DNA of 64,000 nt from Lenzites betulinus (taxonomy: Eukaryota > Basidiomycota > Agaricomycetes > Polyporales > Polyporaceae). Position 1 is the first letter of the stretch. Each line of letters starts with the position of its first letter. Where the stretch lies: positions 62,001 to 126,000 of the forward strand of contig JABYQU010000048.1 in the NCBI GenBank assembly GCA_022264855.1, in the 5' to 3' direction. Under the pieces are notes generated by a model. It was given only the letters and a program-made list of their open reading frames with translations. It searched no databases and was not told the origin of the DNA. The translations under genes were made by a program, and so were the position numbers. This document shows, one piece after another, positions 33,250-44,633 of the stretch.

Positions 33250-33815
33250 GACAAGGGAAGAGTGGAGGATAGACGACTACTCAGCTGTGCTGGTGGTTCT
33301 GCGGTATGTGGGAGGGTCTCTTCACAGCCTGTGTTAGGCATCACAGGGAGTTCACAACGCAATCACAACGCTTAAATGCTATTTGCAGGTGTTTGCAGTG
33401 TTTGCAGTATTCGCAGTTCACAGTTTGCAGTTTGCAGGGTCGTCGAGGGTTCTTCCAGGGAAAAGGAAATCTAAGCCAAGGGGGAACTGGATTTTCACAG
33501 CCTGAAGGCATAGGTATTTACAGAGTGAGTCAAAATGTCCAATGGTAATCAGAAAGCCCTTACGGAATGTCTATTGCTAAGGGGGCCAGTGCCCGCAATG
33601 TGCCATCTGCCCATCGCGTAAATGCGGAATGTGCCCATGTGCCCAGATGGGCCAGCGACACAGGATGCACACCCCCTCGCATGTGTCTGCCCATGCGGTT
33701 GCGATATCACATGATAAGCCATTTTGCACTTGGGCAAGACTCCTGCACCTGTGCTGCAATGAGCCCTCCATGCCGTCAAGGCCTCACAAACCTGCGGAAA
33801 CTGCGAAAAGAAGGA
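33250..33815 (-). repeat. Right arm of a diverged inverted repeat
   Basis: Partner of 30730-31275 in inverted orientation. On the minus strand the frame 33779-33549 gives the peptide related to that of the left arm. The adjoining stretch 33385-33445 is a run of GTTTGCAG-like repeats. Confidence 0.55.
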
Positions 33816-33969
33816 GTTGCAGATGGTGGCTTGGTACTGGGTGTATCACCTCCCCCCCATTGAGCTCTTGACCGTCCCCGGTTGACTTCGATGTGATCTG
33901 TGATCTTTGCCAGGGTATAAAGTCCTCATGGGCAGTCCCCACCTGTCGCCCTGCCCCAGGCTTCATGCA

Positions 33970-34480
33970 CCATGCCAAACCACCTTGTCAACATTGAGCT
34001 CGCCTTGAATGCGCTTTGCATGGAGACTCGCCGCTTGGCTATCCGCTAGCTTGAAGAGCAAGCTGCGAACCTCGAGGTGATGAAGGAGAGTGGGGCCTTT
34101 GGTCTCTAGGATTAGCGCGATGCCCTCCCTCAAGAAAACTGTTTTTGCCGCGGTGAGCACCATCGCACATCCAGTTAGGGTCCCATCCTGACGCTTTGTG
34201 ACTGAAGGAGGCATGTGTCGCCGTCGCTAAGGGTGATGAGCTCCTCCTGCCCCTCATCCGCCATGTTGCCCACCTCCTGGACACTGAGGATGCAGACCCA
34301 ACCCTGTTGCCGCATTTCCACCATCGCCTATTCACGATGAAGTGCGAGCACGAGGAACACATTGTGCAGGCCATGCAATACCGACTCAACATGCTCCGTG
34401 TGTGTGCGGAAGCCACCCATTACATGCTGACACGTGTGGGCCCTGCCCAGGTGCTACTCCTCTCGCAGCTGGGAGTGTGA
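33970..34480 (+). pseudogene. Degenerate ORF, unknown product
   Basis: Protein-like reading starts with MPNHLVNIELALNALCMETR near 33973 and, after stops and a frameshift, ends with LLDTEDADPTLLPHFHHRLF and LRVCAEATHYMLTRVGPAQV before a stop near 34480. It is helix-rich with no recognised domain. It lies between the inverted-repeat arm and the LTR, so it may be part of a retroelement. Confidence 0.35.
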
Positions 34481-34756
34481 AGTTTCGATTGATGGGTGCT
34501 TAGCGCGGGAATGGTGTGGTTGGCTTGAGACCGGCGCAGGATGCAAGTGAGGGTGATAAGGGAGACAAACGAGGATGTGGACACAGGAGCGGGCGCAGGG
34601 GTCTCGTTGCAAACACGTAGTGTACATGGAATATCGGTCGACGACTTCTGTGTATCATAGGCGTAATGGCCACTGCTATTTGTGGCCCTCAAAAAATATT
34701 ATTTATTCTCATTACTATCTATCTGTAGACCTAGGATCAGGTCTAGTGGGGGAGAG

Positions 34757-35052
34757 TGTAAGGAGCGCGTACCATGCGCTCCTACATGACCCATTAGTTG
34801 TGCAAAACGCACAACTAATATCTATAGTATCGGACAATACGTACACGCGCGCATATTAGCGCGCGGATAGCCGCATGTATGTAATATCACCGCGTACGGT
34901 GTCCCGAGTATTCGGAACTCGGGCGCCTGGTGGAGGGCAAGTCCTTACTACCCTCCACCATCCCTACGAGTACGCCGAGCCCAAATACGAGCCCGGACCA
35001 GAGTACCCCAGGGATAGGAGCCCAGTAAGGCACCCACCCTGTCATTCTTACA
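34757..35052 (+). repeat. Probable LTR (296 bp) preceded by a polypurine tract
   Basis: The sequence starts TGTAAG and ends CTTACA, the TG...CA inverted termini of LTRs. Directly before it stands GTGGGGGAGAG, a purine run of the type used to prime plus-strand synthesis, so this would be a 3' LTR. It contains GGAGCGC...GCGCTCC near its start, and is GC-rich with many CpG/ACGT steps. No matching 5' LTR is visible in the window. Confidence 0.6.
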
Positions 35053-35810
35053 CAGCTGAACACTGCTTTCCAATGGTGTACTTTGCGCCGTGCTCAGGGC
35101 AACACTCGCAAGGCAATCGCTTGTGGAGGCGCCCAGTGAATGAGCACTGGACGCCTCCTGGGGCAATTCGACCTCATTTTTACATGAAATAAATGGTACA
35201 CCTGTGTTGCAGATGTCAGTGGGTACAAACATGAAGAAACACGAAGGGAAACGAGTGAATACTGGTGAAGATATTGCAGGATGTCCTCCTGCCCATTGGC
35301 AGAAGGACATCTCAGCGAGTTCTCATCCGATTTGTGTCGCACTAGGCTCGTTCGGAAGTGACGGATAATCACTTTCGAACGAGCCCAGCGCGACCACGGT
35401 GCAACGCAAACTGGTCCAGCGGTGGGTCAATTTGTCCTGGAAGCGCCCAATCTGCGCGTTTTTTTTAATTTACTTGTAGCCCACCGTATGCCTTCAGTAG
35501 GGGCGCGTTTTTATTGCATTTGGAAACACCACCTAATGCAAAAAAACGAAGCAAAACGGGTGAGAAATGAGCGGGCTAGAGCAAGGGAGGGGGGGCATAC
35601 CTAGGGTCCCATTAGCTGAGGAGGAGGAGGCCGGAAATGGCCAAAAAAGCGCCCTACAGATTAGATAGATCCAAAGATATGATCAAAAAAGCGCTGAGGA
35701 GATAACAGGTACTAGTACATACCATTTTTGGAAGGATTGATAAAAAGTTCCTGTTATCAAAGCTGATAACAGGCCCTGCTGGGCTTGCCGGGGTCAACTG
35801 CCTTATTGCA
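35053..35810 (+). repeat. Dispersed repeat family R3, copy 3
   Basis: It starts directly after the LTR and follows the landmarks of copy 1, including GATGTCCTCCTGCC, ACACCACCTAATGCAAAA, the TTTTTGGAAGGATT block and the CTGTTATC/GATAACAG hairpin at its end. Copies 1 and 3 cover the same extent, so they define the family better than copy 2. Confidence 0.7.
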
Positions 35811-35948
35811 CTTGTGGTTGCCACCATAATATAATCCCCCACCAGACTGGTGCACACCTCGTGTATTTTGTGATCACCACTTGTAATTGTTAAATGCTCC
35901 CCCAGCCATTGTATTATAAGTGTCAAGTATTATATTGTAAGGACCACC

Positions 35949-36220
35949 TATTGTACAATCCCTGGGCAGTTTGTTTTTGATGCTATGGGTGCGTATTTGG
36001 GATTGTACAATCCCTGGGCTCTTTGTTTTATATTCTAGCAGCTGTGCCTGGTCCGCGTTTTTCCATTATACAATCAGTGCCTGCTTGTAGGTCCCTGTTT
36101 ACCGCTTAATGGGCGCTTTTTTGGCTTCCTAATAGGGTAGGTATATCGAATGACCGCATTTGGGCGCTTTTCTTGGCTTCCAAATAGGGCAGGGGCCTAC
36201 TACCACCCCCTGGGGGCTCC
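35949..36220 (+). repeat. Imperfect local direct repeats
   Basis: ATTGTACAATCCCTGGGC occurs at 35950-35967 and 36002-36019. A second pair, GGGCGCTTTT...TTGGCTTCC(T/A)AATAGGG, occurs near 36112-36140 and 36158-36190. These look like small tandem duplications in repeat-derived DNA. Confidence 0.6.
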
Positions 36221-36224
36221 CTTT

Positions 36225-37945
36225 TGGCCCCCCTGGGCACATTATTGCCTCAATTTGTGCCCTATGTATATGTGGTGATCACACTGTACATGGCTTCCTT
36301 GTAGCATATCCCCCTGTTTGTACTGTACCACACATGTATTTTATAGCACTAAATGAGAGCTTTCCATAGCACCAAAGATCCCCCAGAACGACCAAAAACT
36401 GATGTTAATATGAAGTTTTATACCCCCATTGTGCTGCTTCAGTGTATTACAAAAGGTGTAAGCTACAATGAGTCTTAAGACACCCTATGGGCGTCTTAAG
36501 ACACTTTTTTAGGACAGATCAGTTAATATCTCTCTCAGTTCACATCCAAACGCCACGAAACTTCACACAAGGGTAGTCAATGTGTGCCGCTACTCAGATC
36601 AAAAAGAAATAGTGTAATCGGACATGGTTTGCTTGCGCTATATTGCCCACTCTGTAACACACTGATAAACATTTTATGGAACCAAATGTTGCAGTGGGGC
36701 ATGAGACACTGAGTAGTATCAGTCTGTAGACTACTGTGCATATGTACATGAGGTCCATTTGGGGTTTGAAGCGGTGGTCATGGAGATCTGAAAGATATGA
36801 TCATGGGAAGAAGGAGGAGGAGAGGAAGAGCATAGCGCAATAAGGAACGGTCATATTGCGACGCAGAGCATACCGTCGGAAAGCTGCTGAAAGCAGCTTT
36901 CCAGCGATATGCTTTGTGTTGCGAGGTGTGTCCGCGTTCCGAGACTATGAGGCATATTGTGTCCCTGTAGCTGAGCCACAGGGCGAGGGTCTTTGAGTGC
37001 GTTTGAGCGCGTATTGTGCTGTATCCATTATCGATAAAGTGTCTGTAATATATTGTGAGCAACCTGTAAAAATATGATGGTATACCGATGTGAATTGGAG
37101 GGGATATGGACCCGGGAGGTGGAGCTACCCTCCTCCCCCAGATAGGTGGATGGTATCTCCACCAATCCCAGTCTGTTTGGCGTCGTTAAGGGCTCGCTGG
37201 AAAGCGACGTTCTGTGGCGTTCTGGGGAGCCCTTACGCGCGAGGAGGCAACACGAAACGCGCGAGATATCGCGCGTTTTGCGTCGTCTCACTAGCCCACT
37301 TTGTATCTGATGTAAAACTGTCAGTACTTACCGGATTCCAGACGCGTTTGCGCGCGATTGTAGTCCCAATAAATGCAAATCGAACGGGCCCAGCGCGAGA
37401 GGGAACGGAGGAGAAACGAGTCCTGGAGAGCCGGAGTGAGGAGCGGGGTATGGAGGGAGGAAGGCACAGTTGCCTAATTGGGCTGTGTTGAGCCGAGAGC
37501 AAAAGCACCTGCTTGCAGAGGCCTGAGGGGCACGGGAAAGTGCCGGAGAGATGAGATAAGAATGTAATCTAGAAGAGATAAGCAGTAGATTAGCAAAAAC
37601 AGTAGATAACAGTGCTCCCCGGGGGCACCTACCTAATTAGGCAGGTCCCGGAGGGTCCTTGGTCGCTTACCGGGCTGTCGTAATGCATCAGGACGCAGAC
37701 AGTAACTGATGCAATACGCCGCAGGCCATTTAACAGTAAATGATGCATCAGGACTACAGTACCACAGCTGGTGCTGACACCCCCTCATGGCGACCTCCAC
37801 TCCATGCCTCACGGTGAGTATATCTGCCAGCTCCTGCTCACCAAGTCAGCCTAGCCGCGTCGACCACCACACCTATGCTATCGCTTCAACGTTATATACC
37901 CCTCTGCAATACCGCCCATCTCCAATATCCCGCCAAATCCTCGTC
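36225..37945. other. Gene-free stretch with two strong palindromes
   Basis: A hairpin lies at about 36866-36915: GGAAAGCTGCT and AGCAGCTTTCC arms with outer GCATA/TATGC pairing. A palindrome is at 37255-37278: AAACGCGCGA, GATA, TCGCGCGTTT. A GTCTTAAGACAC unit is repeated near 36475-36505. ORFs around 37090-37500 overlap on both strands and are not convincing. Confidence 0.45.
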
Positions 37946-37951
37946 GTCGCT

Positions 37952-39041
37952 ATGCCCTTACAGTCTCGACCCCTATCATTCCTATTGCTGCAGTAAGCTC
38001 TTGTGATGTCCTTTGCTGTCCCAAGACCCATTCTGACATTCATTCCTTCACAGACTGCCTGCAGACGTTGTCCGGCATGTCATCGTCAACTGTGACATGA
38101 CCTCAATCCTTGCGCTACGTCGTTCGTGCAGTGTCCTTTGTGGTGTTGTGAAGCACATGCTCCTAGCCGAACATGACAGTCTATTGCATCATTACATCCC
38201 TCACTGTCAATCACTCCTTGAACATCTGTTGGAAACGCGTGCTGTCATTGGCGGTTTCTCTGTGTTGAGTTTTCTGCTCCGGGATCCATCCATCCGCTCA
38301 CACTCCCTCGAGATCTTCGTCCCCGCCTCCAAGAGCGAGCAGCTGGAACAGCTCCTCGACGAAGACGAAGAACTCCTACTTGGTGTTCCAACAACATCCC
38401 CCTACCCGTGTTTGAACTCCCCTGTGACACTCGCATGCATAACTCGAGTAACCACGTTCGACACCCTTAACGACCGTTCCATCACCATCTACACCTCCAC
38501 CTCCGAAACCGCGTTGGATCCTGTCGCCGCGAGTCCTGTTACCGCACTCAACAGCTGGTTGTCACTGTACGCTTTCGGGTGCGGCTATCCTATCCTCACC
38601 CTGAACCGACATTCAATCGTCCGCCTACTGGTTGACTTCATATTCGAGCTATTACTCCTTTACACCCAACTTGACCATAATGGCTTCAACATCTCCGCTG
38701 AACTGCATCTGTGGAATGACTGGGGACGACATGTCGATCCCGCTGCTTCGGAGACACAACAACCTTGTCTGTGTGCTTGGAACATTTGCCCCGATCAGGG
38801 AAGATTTTTCGGCGACGCAGGCTCCCTGCTCACCGTATTTGATCTCGTCGGACACGAACACGGCCACTTCCGTCTGCAACAACAGCTGCCTTACGGTTTG
38901 GGCATCTGTTGGAGATTCCTCAGTGACAGAAGGCCATGCACCTCACTCTGTAGAGAAGCCGACCCTCTCCTCCCCCCCAGCGTTCACGTCATGCCTGCTG
39001 TTCTAGTGGATCAGACATATACATTACGAGCTATGATATAG
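37952..39041 (+). CDS. F-box-like domain protein
   Basis: Exons 37952-37992 and 38054-39041 give 342 residues. The 61-bp intron has donor GTAAGC and acceptor CACAG. Joining gives FLLLQLPADVVRHVIVNCD followed by MTSILALRRSCSVL, the LP...(V/I)L...L....L..VC pattern of an F-box helical bundle that recruits Skp1 in SCF ubiquitin ligases. The rest resembles the long C-terminal region common to large families of mushroom F-box-type proteins (LRDPSIRSHSLEIFV; GDAGSLLTVFDLVG). The start at 37952 is preferred to 37787 because it leaves a short leader before the F-box. It lies alone among transposons and appears intact, so it may be an accessory gene of an expanded family. Its substrate is unknown. Confidence 0.6.
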
Positions 39042-39044
39042 CGC

Positions 39045-40600
39045 ACTATTTCCGTTTGTGCGTTCATCCTCCTTCGCGCTATCTATCTATTCTGTATTGT
39101 ATGTATTGTAAAAGACCAGAAATATTGAATCTCACCGACCAGTGCCAACAGATGAGGACAGGAGGTGAACATACCAGGACTGTCGAGAGGCGCTACAGCC
39201 CTTACGTTACCACAGAGAAAGAGACGCTGGCGAGCTCGTAACAACAGGTCTGAGAAGTTGCACGCCTCCTGTGGCCCTGTCGCAGACGGCGCGAGGGGGC
39301 GACAGGCAGAGCGTTTATGTGCAACGGTGTGCTGACATGTAAGGCCTGTAAAGGTTTATGCATATGTACAACGGTGTGGTGATGTGTAAGAGGTCGAGGT
39401 AGCGGGTACTGCCACTCGTCGGCACTACACGAGTTATCCAAGATTAGCTGGTAGCAAAGCCCAGCTTTTTATGAGCCAGTTATTGCACAATGTATAAACT
39501 ATCATATTGGAAAGCTATGATTGATGGGCCTGTAATGACATTGTTTTTGTACTTAAAAATGTCAAATAGGTGTTAAAGTATGGAATTATGGTAACTAATA
39601 TACTAATCAATTAGTTTAATTGTTTTGCTCTCCTTTTTTTGCTTATTGATATAAAATGCCCCATATATATATGCAGATTCAGACAACTGATACACACATG
39701 ACAGTACTACTTCCATGAGAATTAAACCAATACTGGGCTCAATATACTAGGTTTTCTGTTTTTAGCCCAGCTTATAAAAAATGCTCTAAGCTCATTTTGC
39801 TATGGGCAGCATCTTGTTTTGGGCATATTTAAATATGCTGGAAATGTATGCCTGCAACACACCATATCCCTACCTTCCTCTGTCATGAAAAGGCTACACA
39901 ATAGACTCAATTCCCACCACTTTTTAAGCTAAAAAAGAAAAGCATACCTGTTATATACCCAAATAGGGTTAGCTGCCATGGAAATGTGATTTTACTTTCA
40001 GGCTCATTGACAAAACAGGTGGCATACAGTTTGCCTTTTTGCTAGTTAAGTATATCTGCACAAATGTTTTTAATTAGGAGTGCTTAGAAGAGCATATCTG
40101 ATAAATTTGCTTATCCATATTTAAGTGCCCTGCCTGTGGTCCAACTCCCTCAGGTACAGATTGTGGTTGTGAGCACACCAAGTGTCTATGGGACTCAAAC
40201 ATAATCACAAAATGGCCAGAAACACTGTTTTACACATTTTAGAGTGAGTAGCTGACCATTTTGGACATATTATACATCACTGGGAAGCTAGAACCCAGCT
40301 CCATACAATGGTATTATTCAAAAGTGCATCTGATATACTTATTAATCATCATTAATGAAATACTTCCTCAAATTCTGGTTATTAAATATGCATTTGCCTT
40401 GGAGACAGCTGTAAAATGGCCACATGCTCATAAAAGATGTTAGGTCCTGTTGCTTATTATATATCTATTGTGATACTTTTACAAAAAGTCATATAACCTT
40501 CTATTGCTTCTTATTGTAGTTCTATTGACCATCAGGGTGCATATTTGAGGCACTACATTTGTAAATTATGCTCTTTAAGTGTGTGCTATACTCACACTAG
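39045..40600. other. AT-rich gene-free DNA
   Basis: Very AT-rich sequence with no coding ORF. I found no repeat partners in the window apart from the family D copy that begins about 40607. Confidence 0.45.
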
Positions 40601-40606
40601 TAAAGA

Positions 40607-41247
40607 CTAGTGTAAGTGCTGTAAGCAGAGTAAAGTGGTTCATACATAGTTATCAATAAATTATAACAGACTATGACTAGTAGTTGCAGTATACTATACT
40701 AATCAGACTTTCTGTTCTGCTATTTTTTGACTGTTCACTAGTCACTCAGTGTTTTTGGCCCCTAAGTGCCAAATTTGGGCTCTGAAATAGGTGCCAAAAG
40801 GCTATATATGGTGATTTTAGGCATTTCCCTGCTTTCCCACATTATATCCAACCTATTACAGGTAACAACTGGCCCTGCTAAGGCCTAATCAGTACAGTAG
40901 CATAATTAATGTGCATATGTGGTAGAGCCCAAGGGGAGTGTTGTGTGAGCTAGAATTAACCAGGTGCCCACTATGAGACATTAGCTTGGGACTACACTGA
41001 GGCAGCAGGCTATAAAGTGACCAGCACAGTATGGCAGGGGAACTAAGCACTGACCCTAGAGTTTCTGATAGGTTGGCACCCTAACCCTAAGTTTATTAGA
41101 ACAGATTCTATATGGTGACTATTCCAAATCTAATCAAAGACCTTTGGGATTTGAAAATATTCTCCCATGAGGTCAAGTCTTGTCCCACAGTCTGGCTGGA
41201 AGGTCACCCCATAAGAGACAATTTATCTATTCCTTATCAATTATAAA
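40607..41247 (+). repeat. Diverged relative (copy D) of the 592-bp repeat family
   Basis: Parallels copy C (8770-9206) in order: AGTAAAGTGG, TATCAATAA, TATGACTAGTAGTTG, then after about 200 extra bases GAGCTAGAATTAACCAGGTG, CACCCTAACCCTAAG and the end CCTTATCAATTATAA. It again contains a pair of telomere-like CCCTAA units (about 41083-41096). Confidence 0.6.
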
Positions 41248-41249
41248 GA

Positions 41250-41790
41250 TGCTTTAGTGTCATTTCAAGCAGATCCCTGGTTTGCTGATATAGCATTGTA
41301 TGTGTGAAGCACTTAGATAGCAAAGTAGGCCCAGATTTTACCTAGAGTTAGTATAGATGGGACACTAAAATAAGCAGCTTACAGAGTGTGCCAACCCTAA
41401 AAGTTTTAAATAATATCATATAGAAAGTGTTGAGGGAAATACTTAAAAACAGAAAAATCTGACCACTCAAAGCAAATGCCAAAGTGTGAGAGAATTAAAC
41501 AGAAACAGGTCTCCCTTATGTTGTTATGAATTATGTTCATATATCTTATTAACAATAATCAAAAGACAAATGTAGGAGAGAAAGGTGCATATAAATTTCT
41601 ATTAAAAGTTTCCAGAAACAAAGTAGTATATGTCTTAGGGGAGAAATCAGATTCTAATAACCATTACATTGTGATTTACCATACAGCATATACCCTAACA
41701 GATGTTTACATTGCATTCTCTGTAATATCCCTAGTAAGTAATATATAATTCTCAGAGTAGCACAGTGAGTTTACATTATTATTATTGCCT
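41250..41790. other. AT-rich stretch at the edge of the transposon compartment
   Basis: One 71-codon ORF (41533-41748) is made of AT-rich codons and is not convincing. The sequence becomes GC-richer at once where the JJJ1 stop codon lies (41791-41793). Confidence 0.45.
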
Positions 41791-43871
41791 CTACTTTTTT
41801 GCTTTTCTATTAAGCAGCTGTGATTTCGCCAATGCATGACTGGGTTCCGCTTGAAGATGGGAAAACAGCTGCGTACGACTACCAAACTCTACCTTGCACA
41901 CGTTACAAACCTTGATAATGGCTGATCAGAACCATTCCATACGGGCTACACATAAACCCATACCTGTGTAGTGTGTGGCTCTCCATGAGCTTTTTTAGCA
42001 GCCTCTCGAGCACGCCGTTTATCCTTTTTAGAGGGTACGTGTGCCGCTGATAGATTTGATTCCGAGTTGGACTCGACCTTCGGCGCGTTGAGAACTTCGT
42101 GGTCAGGAGACATCCCTCGCCTTCGCGAGCGACGCTGGGACTTGGGCAACACTTCCGGAGATGGTACCCGCGGCGGCTTTGCGTCGGACCCTCCTTTCAG
42201 CTGCTCAGAAGCGGTTGGTTGCGTATCCTCCCCATCGGTTGCACCAGCCGGGTGCGGTGCTCCAGCGATAGCCTCGATACCGTCCTCTGCGAGCTGCTCA
42301 CCCTCCTCTACCTCTTTGGGTGTAATTTCAGTCTCTTCACGCCCGTCCGTCTCCGAGGCTGAATCTGGCTTGCTTCTCCAATCCTCCTTAGGGGCTCCGC
42401 CGTCGCTTTCTAGGCCCATCTCCTCGTTTTCCTCCTCCATCTGCCGCTTCAACGCGTCGACTGCCCTCAAGTGTTTCTTGCTGCGCTCATGGCTATCCCA
42501 GGCCGCCTCGCTGCGGAAGCTCTTACCGCACGCAACGCACTCCCACTCCTCGTCTTCGCCCTCGGCGGCAGCCCACTCGAGGTCGGCAGCGTCGTCCTTC
42601 ACGGCCGTCTTCTGCCACTCCTGCTCTACGAAGACGATTTGTGACGCAGTGGCCATCTGCTTCGCGCTCGGCGTGCGTGCCCCTTGCGGGGTCCCCTGAC
42701 CCTGAGCCTGACGCGTTAGATGCATCTTATATCGAGGGTCGCGCTTCCGGATGAACGTCGCAAGAGACTTCATAGCTCGTGCTTCAGCCGACCGCAACAG
42801 AGAAGATAGAGGAACGTGCTCACCCGTACGGTGTCGTTGTATTCTTTCCTAGCGTCGTCTCGAGCCTTCTTGTTGTCGCGTTCCATTAATCTGAGCTCAT
42901 CTGTTCACGAAATAACGCAACGCGGAGAACTGGGATGCACATACCTCCGAACCCTACGATCAGGGGCCTCGGCGATATTCCATTGGTCCGCCCATTCAAA
43001 TTCCTTGTTTGTCACGAAGTGCATCCAATGGGTATAGAATGTCCGCGCGCACTGGTCATGCGCTTCTTTAGAAGGGGGCAGCCATGGCCATGCAGAGTGT
43101 CCGAACGAGGGCGGGGAAGTGTCGGCGTATGCCCTCTCATCGTGGGCGAGACGGTCAAAGAGGTTGCGATAGATGGTGAAGAAGCTCTAGGAATATTACG
43201 GAGGAACAATCAGATTGCGTGTAGTATGCGAGCTGGATGATAAACGTACATTCGGGCTATCATCAAAGCCGTCGTATACGCCGACGTCGAAGAACGGGGC
43301 GAGATGGCGAACGGATAGTCCCCTATCCCGAGCTCTTGGCGGGGGTGCACCTCTTCTGATCTCGTCCATGACGTCGGCCGCATCTGCTTCTGGAATGAGG
43401 GATGCTCTATGGCTATCGTACCAAGCTCGCTCCTGCATGGCGTCATGGTTGGGATAAGGGGTGGGTAGGTCAGACGGCTAGCACGTACTTGCTCGTCGCT
43501 TAAGACCTATGAGCGGTATGAGCGGCGCCGAATGACGTGCGCAGACGGCCAATGAGCTGACCAACCTCATACGCCTGCTGGATAGCAGCGAACCGTTGGG
43601 TTGCGCCTTCAGTATCGCCAACATTCTTGTCCGGGTGGTGGACGAGAGCGAGCTTCCTAAACGACCGCTAGAACATGACATACGTTGATCAACATTACGA
43701 ACAATCATACAATGTCCTAGGAGGCAGCTGACGGTGAGTAATCGGGAAACATACCTTGATCTCGTCCGCGGTGGCGGACTCATCGACCTCGAGAAGAGCA
43801 TAGTAGTCCGCCGGAGCAGCAACTCCGTCAGCCTGCGCTTCGCCACGCGCTCTGGACTCTCCGGCCCCCAT
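41791..43871 (-). CDS. JJJ1: J-domain ribosome-biogenesis co-chaperone JJJ1/DNAJC21
   Basis: Minus-strand exons: 43871-43755, 43667-43566, 43506-43489, 43432-43250, 43186-42945, 42890-42824, 42767-41964, 41910-41791; 550 residues. The N-terminal J domain (about residues 22-90) has the HPD motif in LVHHPDKN and stimulates Hsp70. The middle shows [20 protein letters not shown] and the [17 protein letters not shown] charged segment of the family. A first C2H2 zinc finger is C-VA-C...H-ERSKK-H. A second (C-NV-C...H-LQAEPS-H) is encoded by the last exon, after an acidic, low-complexity linker. In yeast, Jjj1 acts in the cytosol to release the Arx1/Alb1 export factors from pre-60S subunits. An 18-nt microexon encodes VLSDEQ. 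The gene is divergent from TIM13 with 231 bp between the starts. Confidence 0.92.
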
Positions 43872-44102
43872 GAATTAAGGGAGATAACGTGTTTAGCGAC
43901 GATACGACGAGGAGAGGGAATAGAAAGCAAAGACCGCCTGAAGGACTGCTGAAGGACTCGAGATGATCGAAGCGAAGGAGAGCACATCTCGTAAGCGCCG
44001 ACCGTCCCTAGGATCTCTCTGGGCGCTTGAGTTGGTGGGCTCGTACTTGTTCCTCCTCCAGCACATCCCCTTCAGTCCTTTCCCTCCCTGTTATCTTTCA
44101 AA
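43872..44102. promoter_or_regulatory. Shared divergent promoter, JJJ1 and TIM13
   Basis: 231 bp separate the two start codons, which face away from each other. The region is pyrimidine-rich near the TIM13 start. No individual binding site is assigned. Confidence 0.6.
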
Positions 44103-44633
44103 ATGACGTCCCTCTTTGGCGGCGGCCCCGCGAGGCCCACACGTACTCCTGAAGGTAAGAGCAACGTCGCTGCTCATTGCTTGCCCATGCAGACGTCACC
44201 TCGCACAGAAATGATCGCTCGTGTCGAGCAGCTCAAGATCTCCATTGCAAACCAGGTCGCGCAACAGAACGCGCAGGATATTATGGAGGTGAGTAACCGT
44301 CCTCCATACTATGACCAACTACCGACGCGTGCACGCCGCTAGAAAGTCAATGAAAAGTGCTTCACCAAGTGCATCACGAAACCTGGCACCTCGCTTTCGA
44401 GCTCCGATGAGGTACGCATCTCTCACCGACGCTGTATATGTATCCGCACCCACAACGTGTGCAGAAATGTTTGTCGACATGCATGGAGCGGTATCTGGAA
44501 GCATGTGCGTCGCCATTCCTCCTCGGTCCCCTCCTCCCAAGCTAACTATCATCTCTCCGCCCCAGTTGACATCGTCAATAGGGCGTATATCACCCGACTT
44601 CGAAAGGAACGCTTGGACCAGCAGTCACCATAA
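44103..44633 (+). CDS. TIM13: Mitochondrial small Tim chaperone Tim13
   Basis: Exons 44103-44154, 44209-44288, 44343-44411, 44465-44504 and 44566-44633 give 102 residues. The twin CX3C motif is present (CFTKC and CLSTC), which forms the two disulfides of small Tim proteins. The C-terminus MERYLEAFDIVNRAYITRLR is typical of Tim13. Tim8-Tim13 hexamers escort hydrophobic precursors across the mitochondrial intermembrane space. The second exon is read from EMIARVEQLKISI; an alternative upstream AG at 44192 would break the frame. The gene is tail-to-tail with UBA4, 115 bp apart. Confidence 0.92.

Noticed and set aside
35949..36019. LTR pair of a very small element (ATTGTACAATCCCTGGGC twice)
   Set aside because: The repeats are 18 bp and 52 bp apart with no internal sequence of a retroelement. 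A local duplication explains them better.
42067..42699. 210-codon plus-strand ORF across the JJJ1 gene
   Set aside because: Shadow of the large JJJ1 exon 41964-42767, which has the zinc finger and correct splicing on the minus strand.
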